A DNA stretch of 10,728 nt from Alphaproteobacteria bacterium. Lineage in GTDB: Bacteria > Pseudomonadota > Alphaproteobacteria > Rhodobacterales > Rhodobacteraceae. The position numbers and the translations under genes are program-made. Of this stretch, positions 6,093 to 10,728 are shown piece by piece. The notes beneath the pieces were generated by a model. It was not told the DNA's origin and searched no databases. It was given only the letters and a program-made list of their open reading frames with translations. Each line of letters opens with the position of its first letter. Position 1 is the stretch's first letter. The stretch lies in NCBI GenBank assembly GCA_030830465.1, contig JAURMY010000113.1:1-10728 (forward strand). The letters are read 5' to 3'.

Positions 6093-7487
6093 TCAGTACC
6101 GGTAATGCTCCGGCTTGAACGGACCTTGGGCGCTGACGCCGATATAGTCCGCCTGCTCTTTGCGCAGTTCGGTCAGTTTCACACCGATCTTTGCCAGATG
6201 CAGCCGCGCGACCTTTTCATCCAGATGCTTGGGCAGAACATAGACCTGATTCTGGTACTGATCGCCCTTGGTCCACAACTCGATCTGCGCCAGAACCTGG
6301 TTGGTAAAGCTGGCCGACATCACAAAGGACGGATGCCCGGTGGCATTGCCAAGGTTCAGAAGACGGCCTTGCGACAGCAGGATCATCCGGTTGCCCGAGG
6401 GCATCTCGATCATGTCCACCTGGTCCTTGATGTTGGTCCATTTGTGGTTGCGCAGGGCGGCGACCTGAATTTCATTGTCGAAATGGCCGATATTGCCGAC
6501 GATCGCCATATCCTTCATCTCGCGCATATGCTCGATCCGGATCACGTCGCGGTTGCCGGTGGTGGTGACGAAAATATCGGCGGTGCTGACGACATCTTCC
6601 AGCGTGGTCACTTCATACCCGTCCATCGCCGCCTGAAGGGCGCAGATCGGGTCAATCTCGGTGACTTTCACACGGGCACCGGCACCGCGCAGCGAAGCCG
6701 CCGAGCCTTTGCCAACATCGCCATAGCCGCAAACAACGGCGGTCTTGCCGGCCATCATCGTGTCGGTGGCGCGGCGGATCCCGTCCACCAGCGATTCCTT
6801 ACAGCCGTATTTGTTGTCAAACTTCGACTTGGTCACGCTGTCGTTCACGTTGATCGCCGGGAACGGCAGGTGGCCTTTTTCCATCAACTGATACAGGCGG
6901 TGCACGCCGGTCGTGGTTTCTTCGGAGACACCTTTAATCATGTGGCGTTGTTTGGTGAACCAGCCGGGGCTGGCCTTCATCCGCTTTTTGATCTGGGCAA
7001 AGAAATATTCTTCCTCTTCGCTTTGCGGGGTCTCGATCAGATGGGTTTCCCCCTCTTCCACCCGCGCGCCGATCAGGATGTACATGGTGGCGTCGCCGCC
7101 ATCATCCAGGATCATGTTACAGCCACCCTCTTTGAAAAAGAAGATGCGGTCGGCGTAATCCCAGTATTCTTCCAGCGTTTCACCTTTGATGGCGAACACC
7201 GGCACACCGCTTTCGGCAATCGCCGCCGCCGCGTGATCCTGGGTTGAATAAATATTGCACGAGGCCCAGCGCACATCGGCTCCCAGCGCCACCAGAGTTT
7301 CGATCAGAACCGCTGTCTGAATGGTCATGTGCAGGCTGCCGGCAATCCGCGCGCCCTTCAGGGGTTTGCTTGTCCCGAATTCTTCGCGCAGCGCCATCAG
7401 GCCCGGCATTTCGGTTTCTGCAATGTCCAGTTCCTTGCGCCCATAGGCGGCCAGCGAAATGTCTTTTACGATATAGTCAGCAGTCAT
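6093..7487 (-). CDS. ahcY: Adenosylhomocysteinase (S-adenosyl-L-homocysteine hydrolase)
   Basis: This 464-residue NAD-dependent cytosolic enzyme reversibly splits S-adenosylhomocysteine into adenosine and homocysteine, removing the product inhibitor of methyltransferases. Signatures in order: [15 protein letters not shown] (51-65, substrate domain), [15 protein letters not shown] (76-90), [10 protein letters not shown] (126-135), the approximately 40-residue insertion at about 146-188 found in many bacterial and plant forms, [16 protein letters not shown] (213-228) with the catalytic Lys/Asp pair, the NAD motif [12 protein letters not shown] (252-263), [10 protein letters not shown] (331-340), and the C-terminal KPEHYRY (458-464) that reaches into the neighbouring subunit. 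The ATG at 7487 is preceded by AGAGGA about 10 nt upstream. It is followed after 1 nt by the DUF922 gene. Length and motifs are complete. Confidence 0.98.
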   Translation of the reverse strand: MTADYIVKDISLAAYGRKELDIAETEMPGLMALREEFGTSKPLKGARIAGSLHMTIQTAVLIETLVALGADVRWASCNIYSTQDHAAAAIAESGVPVFAIKGETLEEYWDYADRIFFFKEGGCNMILDDGGDATMYILIGARVEEGETHLIETPQSEEEEYFFAQIKKRMKASPGWFTKQRHMIKGVSEETTTGVHRLYQLMEKGHLPFPAINVNDSVTKSKFDNKYGCKESLVDGIRRATDTMMAGKTAVVCGYGDVGKGSAASLRGAGARVKVTEIDPICALQAAMDGYEVTTLEDVVSTADIFVTTTGNRDVIRIEHMREMKDMAIVGNIGHFDNEIQVAALRNHKWTNIKDQVDMIEMPSGNRMILLSQGRLLNLGNATGHPSFVMSASFTNQVLAQIELWTKGDQYQNQVYVLPKHLDEKVARLHLAKIGVKLTELRKEQADYIGVSAQGPFKPEHYRY

Positions 7488-7584
7488 GATCCGTTGATCC
7501 TCTTTTTCGTTCGGCGCCGCATAGCACTATTCTGTGGTGCGGACAATCATCCTTGGGCAAAACCGGGCGATGCCGTTGGGTGAC
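7488..7584 (-). promoter_or_regulatory. ahcY 5' region with weak candidate promoter
   Basis: The 97 bp between the TIGR03084-like gene and ahcY contain, on the minus strand, TTGTCC followed 17 bp later by TATGCG (4/6 and 3/6 matches to consensus), ending about 30 nt before the ahcY ATG. A purine-rich AGAGGA about 10 nt before the ATG is the ribosome site. I looked for the structure of an S-adenosylhomocysteine or SAM/SAH riboswitch and could not support one. No clear terminator hairpin closes the upstream gene, so read-through from the catabolic genes is possible. Confidence 0.25.
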
Positions 7585-8394
7585 TTAGATTTGCCCCGCC
7601 CCGGCCCGGTGTCGCTGACCCTGGGCAGGGGGTTGTTCCGGCGGCCCGGCAAAGCATTGGGCAATGGCCATCCAATCCTGTGCCGCCTTGCCTTTGACAA
7701 TCAGACCGGTGTCAGCAATAGCGCGCACCTGTGTCACCACCCGGGCGAATTCCACCGCATCGCCGGAAACGGAATTGTCGGCCTGCGACGCGTTCCATTC
7801 CCAAACCGCGCCCGATGGGCCGGTCAGCCGCACGTAAGGGGCGGGATCGGGCACCGGCAGTTTGCGGTTCAGGAAGGTCCAGCCAAAGGTGTTCACCCCC
7901 AGATGCGCGATGTTGCGAATCCGGTCCCCTTCCGTCCGCGTTTGGCCAAGACAGTCAAACACCTCTTGGCCGTGGGCCCAGGTTTCCATCTGCCGGGCGG
8001 TGACAGAGGACAGCGCGCTCATATCCGGTCCGGCCCATTTCAGCCGGCGCTTGGGGTCCGTCGCTAAAAAAGCATCGGCAACCTTGTTGGCATTTTCGCG
8101 CCACCGGGCATAAAGCGCCCGCCCCTGCAAACCGTCAAGCCAGGGATACTGCGCCTGCAACATCGTCTTGCCCTGCGCCATTTGCGCCGCGATCGGGGCA
8201 AAGAACGCGGCAAAGGCGGCATCGCTTTCCAGCGATTTCAATGCGGCGACGTCAAACATGTAAAGATGGCCGATCACGTCATTGATGGTCCAGCTTTTGA
8301 ACAGGGTGACGGTTTCAAAATCTGCTTCGTTCAGTGGCGCAAGAATATCCGCTAACGTGTTGAATTCTTCGCGAAAGTCTTCGGCTTGTTTCAT
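7585..8394 (-). CDS. TIGR03084/MDMPI-like metal-binding protein (DinB superfamily)
   Basis: This 269-residue protein resembles the metal-binding domain of mycothiol-dependent maleylpyruvate isomerase and the TIGR03084 family. Residues 1-150 look like the four-helix DinB/MDMPI bundle: FKSWTINDVIGHLYMFD (32-48) supplies His43, and ARQMETWAHGQEVFD (133-147) supplies Glu137 and His141. That H...ExxxH spacing is the zinc triad of the family, so metal binding is well supported. Residues about 160-247 are an alpha/beta C-terminal part (VRLTGPSGAVWEWN at 188-201) ending in a Pro/Gln-rich tail. The reaction is not known. I chose the ATG at 8394 because AGGGGA lies about 5 nt before it; a GTG at 8439 would overlap the upstream gene and add a poor sequence. 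It follows the AtuA-like gene by 28 nt and is probably its operon partner. Confidence 0.82.
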   Translation of the reverse strand: MKQAEDFREEFNTLADILAPLNEADFETVTLFKSWTINDVIGHLYMFDVAALKSLESDAAFAAFFAPIAAQMAQGKTMLQAQYPWLDGLQGRALYARWRENANKVADAFLATDPKRRLKWAGPDMSALSSVTARQMETWAHGQEVFDCLGQTRTEGDRIRNIAHLGVNTFGWTFLNRKLPVPDPAPYVRLTGPSGAVWEWNASQADNSVSGDAVEFARVVTQVRAIADTGLIVKGKAAQDWMAIAQCFAGPPEQPPAQGQRHRAGAGQI

Positions 8395-8422
8395 GTTGTC
8401 CCCTGTGGTTCCGCGGCCCCGG

Positions 8423-10228
8423 TCACGCGTCAAATCCACCGGCCAGCGCCTGTGGAACCGCGATCCGGTGCGCCAAAATCAGTTGGCTGTAGCCCTTGGC
8501 CTGGGGATCATTGCGCAGGCTGCTGGTCCCGCCACCGCCCAAGGCCTGATGCAGCAGCACATTCATGGCTGCCGTTCCGGGCAGATAAAACCGCTCAATC
8601 TTGCCGCGCAGAAAATGCCCGAAAAGATCGGTCAGGGTTTGTTCGTCCAGACCATGCCAAATCCATGGCAGATATTCGGGCCGCCGGGCAATCACCCCGA
8701 TATTGGCGTTGTCGCCCTTGTCGCCGCTGCGGGCATAGGCCAGCCGGACCACAGGCACCTCGACCATCGGACCGACGCTGCGCGGGCGCATCGGCGGAGT
8801 CGCACGCAACGGGCGCGGCGTGTTCACCGTGCCAGGCGTCGCCTGATAGGGGATCGCGCCACGATCATCCCGCACCGAAACCGGCACTCGGTCTTTTGCG
8901 ATCAGGAACGAAAACAGCGCCATCACCGGTGAAGGCTTGGGGCGCGCACCGGCAAATCCGCTGAGGCCTGGCGGGGCCGAAAGCGCAAGGCCCGTCGCCT
9001 CTTTCAGAAAGGCGCCGACGCCTTTTGGGTCGGGATGGCGGACAGCGATTTTCGCGGCCACCTCGCGCGCGGGGCCCATCGTGCGAGCGGCGCCGAACTG
9101 TGACTCGGCCCCGATCAATTCCACGCTGGTCTCGGTGAAATCAGGGGCATTCATCCGCCGGAACAGATCCCGCGTGCGTTCAAAACAGGCGCTGGCATAG
9201 GCCTGCGCCTTTTTCTCGGCGTCCAGACCGTAAAAGGTAAAGATATGTCCGCCGCGCCAGCCGTCATGAAAGGTCAGGCAGGTCTTATAACCCGTCGGCG
9301 CGGTATAGCCCCGGAAACCGCCCACTTTCACCCGGTCCGGGCCATCCGGCACCAGGGTGACATTGGAAAAATCACACACGACATCCGGCAGGTGATAGGC
9401 CTGCGGATCGCCGATTTCATAGACCATCTGTTCGGCCACGGTGCCAACAGAAACCATGCCGCCGGTGCCTTCCGGTTTGGTCACCACAAAACCGCCATCC
9501 GACGCGATTTCAGCAATCGGATAGCCCATTGTCGCATAGCCGCCGGCCACCAGTTCCCAGTCGGTGAAATTGCCGCCGGTCGCCTGGGTGCCGCATTCGA
9601 TGATATGGCCGGCCAGACTGCCGCCGGCCAGTTGGTTCAGGTGATCGGCGGTCCAGCCGAAATTGTGGATGCAGGGGCCAAGCGTGACCGCCGAATCCAC
9701 GCAACGCCCGGTGATGACGATATCCGCCCCGGCGTCCAGAGCCGCCGCAATCGGGAACGCGCCAAGATAGGCGTTGACGCTGGCAACCTTGGCGGGGTCC
9801 GGGAAGCGCGCCCGGCTGAACATGTCAAACGGCGTATCGGCGGCAATGGCGTCAATATCCGCCATAAGGTCGTCGCCGGTCACAGTCGCCACCCGCAGTT
9901 TCAGCCCCTGCCGTGCAATCTCGCCCCGCAAAATCTCGGCACAGGCTTCAGGGTTCACGCCCCCCGCGTTCGAGACGATCCGGACACCCTGTCGGGCAAT
10001 TTCGGCCAGATTTGGCGCCATCGCCGCCGAAAGGAAATCCCCGGCGAAACCCGCAGTCGGATCCTTGGCCCGCATCCGCGCCAAAATCGCCATCGTGATT
10101 TCCGCAAGGTAATCATACACAATGAAATCCAGCCCGCCACCGGCCAGCAATTGCCGGGTCGCAAGACTGGCATCCCCCCAGTATCCGCTGGCCCCGGCAA
10201 TTCTGATTACACTTTTGGGAGACGCCAT
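8423..10228 (-). CDS. AtuA-like protein (DUF1446 domain fused to C-terminal AtuA-associated domain)
   Basis: This 601-residue protein carries a large N-terminal DUF1446/AtuA domain (about 5-455) and a small C-terminal domain (about 492-592), joined by a Pro/Arg-rich linker (about 462-490). N-terminal signatures are IRIAGASGYWGDA (8-20), IVSNAGGVNPEAC (84-96), DIVITGRCVDSAVTLGP (169-185) and ECGTQATGGNFTDW (211-224). The C-terminal domain has the marked motif RSGDKGDNANIGVIAR (500-515). AtuA belongs to the acyclic terpene (citronellol/geraniol) utilisation cluster of Pseudomonas, but its reaction is not established, and homologues occur widely in branched-chain or isoprenoid acyl-CoA degradation clusters. 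The start is supported by AGGAAG 5 nt before the ATG. It follows the oxidoreductase gene by 53 bp and precedes the TIGR03084-like gene by 28 nt. The substrate here cannot be read from the sequence. Confidence 0.87.
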   Translation of the reverse strand: MASPKSVIRIAGASGYWGDASLATRQLLAGGGLDFIVYDYLAEITMAILARMRAKDPTAGFAGDFLSAAMAPNLAEIARQGVRIVSNAGGVNPEACAEILRGEIARQGLKLRVATVTGDDLMADIDAIAADTPFDMFSRARFPDPAKVASVNAYLGAFPIAAALDAGADIVITGRCVDSAVTLGPCIHNFGWTADHLNQLAGGSLAGHIIECGTQATGGNFTDWELVAGGYATMGYPIAEIASDGGFVVTKPEGTGGMVSVGTVAEQMVYEIGDPQAYHLPDVVCDFSNVTLVPDGPDRVKVGGFRGYTAPTGYKTCLTFHDGWRGGHIFTFYGLDAEKKAQAYASACFERTRDLFRRMNAPDFTETSVELIGAESQFGAARTMGPAREVAAKIAVRHPDPKGVGAFLKEATGLALSAPPGLSGFAGARPKPSPVMALFSFLIAKDRVPVSVRDDRGAIPYQATPGTVNTPRPLRATPPMRPRSVGPMVEVPVVRLAYARSGDKGDNANIGVIARRPEYLPWIWHGLDEQTLTDLFGHFLRGKIERFYLPGTAAMNVLLHQALGGGGTSSLRNDPQAKGYSQLILAHRIAVPQALAGGFDA

Positions 10229-10281
10229 TTTTCTTCCTGTTATCAGCGGTATATCATACGATGTTCACGTTATGGTTTACC
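10229..10281 (-). promoter_or_regulatory. AT-rich 53-bp spacer before the AtuA-like gene
   Basis: The spacer is richer in A and T than its surroundings. On the minus strand it holds TATGAT (revcomp of 10253-10258), a fair -10, without a good -35 at the right distance, and GTAT-atc-ATAC (10249-10259, plus strand) as a small inverted repeat. AGGAAG near the gene is its ribosome site. No terminator is seen, so co-transcription with the oxidoreductase gene is the simplest reading. Confidence 0.25.
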
Positions 10282-10728
10282 TTAACTTGCGGTCAAAACG
10301 ATCTTGCCCACGGCCTGCCGGTGTTTGAGGGCATTCAGCGCCTCGGTCGCCTGTGTCAACGGATATGTGCGCGAGACATATGGCTTCAGTTTTCCGGCCT
10401 CGTACCACGCGAAAAGCTGTGCGAAATTTTCGTTGTCCAGCGCGGTTTCGCGCATCCGAAAAGCACCCCAGAACACCCCGACGATATCACAGCCCTTCAG
10501 CAAGGCCAGATTGACCGGCACTTTCGGGATTTCCCCGGCGGCAAATCCAACCACCAGACCGCGCCCTTTCCAGGCGGTTGACCGCAGAGCTTTTTCAAAC
10601 ATGTCGCCGCCAACGGGATCGTAAAACACGTCAACCCCCTGGCCTTTGGTGATGTCCTTGATCCGCTCGCGCAGGTCTTCGGTGGCATAGTTGATAAACT
10701 CGGTCGCGCCGGCGGCTTTGGCGGCGGC
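10282..10728 (-). CDS. NADPH:quinone oxidoreductase-like zinc-type MDR protein, N-terminus beyond the right edge
   Basis: The frame is open to the right edge and ends at TAA 10282-10284, giving the last 148 residues of a protein that should be about 320-330 long. The fragment begins inside the Rossmann domain and shows GVDVFYDPVGGDMFEKAL, WKGRGLVVGFAAGEIP, VNLALLKGCDIVGVFWG and the ending QATEALNALKHRQAVGKIVL, all typical of the quinone oxidoreductase branch of the medium-chain dehydrogenase/reductase superfamily. Members use NADPH to reduce quinones or activated alkenes, including enoyl-type substrates, in the cytosol. It is first of the three minus-strand genes 10282-7585; partnership with an AtuA-like protein suggests a step in acyl or terpenoid degradation, but that is inference. 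The catalytic N-terminal domain is not visible. Confidence 0.9.
   Translation of the reverse strand, partial: AAAKAAGATEFINYATEDLRERIKDITKGQGVDVFYDPVGGDMFEKALRSTAWKGRGLVVGFAAGEIPKVPVNLALLKGCDIVGVFWGAFRMRETALDNENFAQLFAWYEAGKLKPYVSRTYPLTQATEALNALKHRQAVGKIVLTAS

Noticed and set aside
5913..7247. A 444-codon plus-strand open frame opposite ahcY
   Set aside because: It is the antisense shadow of ahcY, which has complete family motifs; long antisense frames are expected in GC-rich DNA.
7488..7590. A SAM/SAH or SAH riboswitch ahead of ahcY
   Set aside because: TCACCCAACGGC near 7570-7580 on the minus strand faintly resembles the start of the SAM/SAH aptamer, but the closing GTGAC strand is missing and it lies about 90 nt from the ATG instead of beside the ribosome site. 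A covariance-model search would settle it.
9245..10285. A 346-codon plus-strand open frame opposite the AtuA-like gene
   Set aside because: It is an antisense shadow with no motifs; the minus frame carries the DUF1446 signatures and a good ribosome site.
1..10728. Defence island, prophage, insertion sequence or CRISPR array
   Set aside because: No transposase, integrase, nuclease or regular repeat-spacer pattern is seen. The EVE domain stands alone among housekeeping genes and is not fused to a nuclease.

Overview
The window reads as chromosomal DNA of an alphaproteobacterium, most likely a Rhodobacteraceae/roseobacter-type organism. This rests on the GC-rich sequence, the protein-level look of the genes, and a block that from general knowledge is common in that family: a mitofilin-like (COG4223) gene next to hemD, divergent from tsaD-gpsA, with an EVE-domain gene downstream. 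The taxonomic placement is inference from gene content, not from a marker search. Coding density is high, codon use looks even across the genes, and I see no insertion sequence, tRNA, rRNA, CRISPR array or phage gene.

Layout. (1) 1-2201, minus strand: hemD (uroporphyrinogen-III synthase) followed by a mitofilin-like inner-membrane protein that runs off the left edge; a sigma70-like promoter lies in the gap between them. (2) 2202-2249: a 48-bp divergent intergenic region with a small inverted repeat. (3) 2250-5203, plus strand: tsaD and gpsA (overlapping by 4 bp), an EVE-domain protein, and a small four-helix DUF1761 membrane protein. (4) 5204-5518: the only long non-coding stretch, where the plus and minus gene sets converge. 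It holds a strong minus-strand terminator, a second hairpin with a T-run, an AT-rich patch with a possible minus promoter, and a ~100-bp composite inverted-repeat element. (5) 5519-7487, minus strand: ahcY (S-adenosylhomocysteine hydrolase) and, 1 nt after it, a secreted DUF922 putative zinc protease. (6) 7585-10728, minus strand: a probable catabolic operon in the order MDR-type quinone oxidoreductase (runs off the right edge), two-domain AtuA-like protein, TIGR03084/MDMPI-type metal-binding protein.

How the genes work together. The left and centre are housekeeping: tetrapyrrole synthesis, tRNA t6A modification, glycerol-3-phosphate for phospholipid, and the methylation cycle. The right part looks like a piece of a CoA-thioester or branched-acid degradation operon, but its substrate cannot be read from this window. 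I found no clearly new multi-gene system. The items most worth a second look are the non-coding convergence region 5204-5518 (possible small RNA and dispersed repeat) and the MDMPI-like protein in a lineage not known to make mycothiol.
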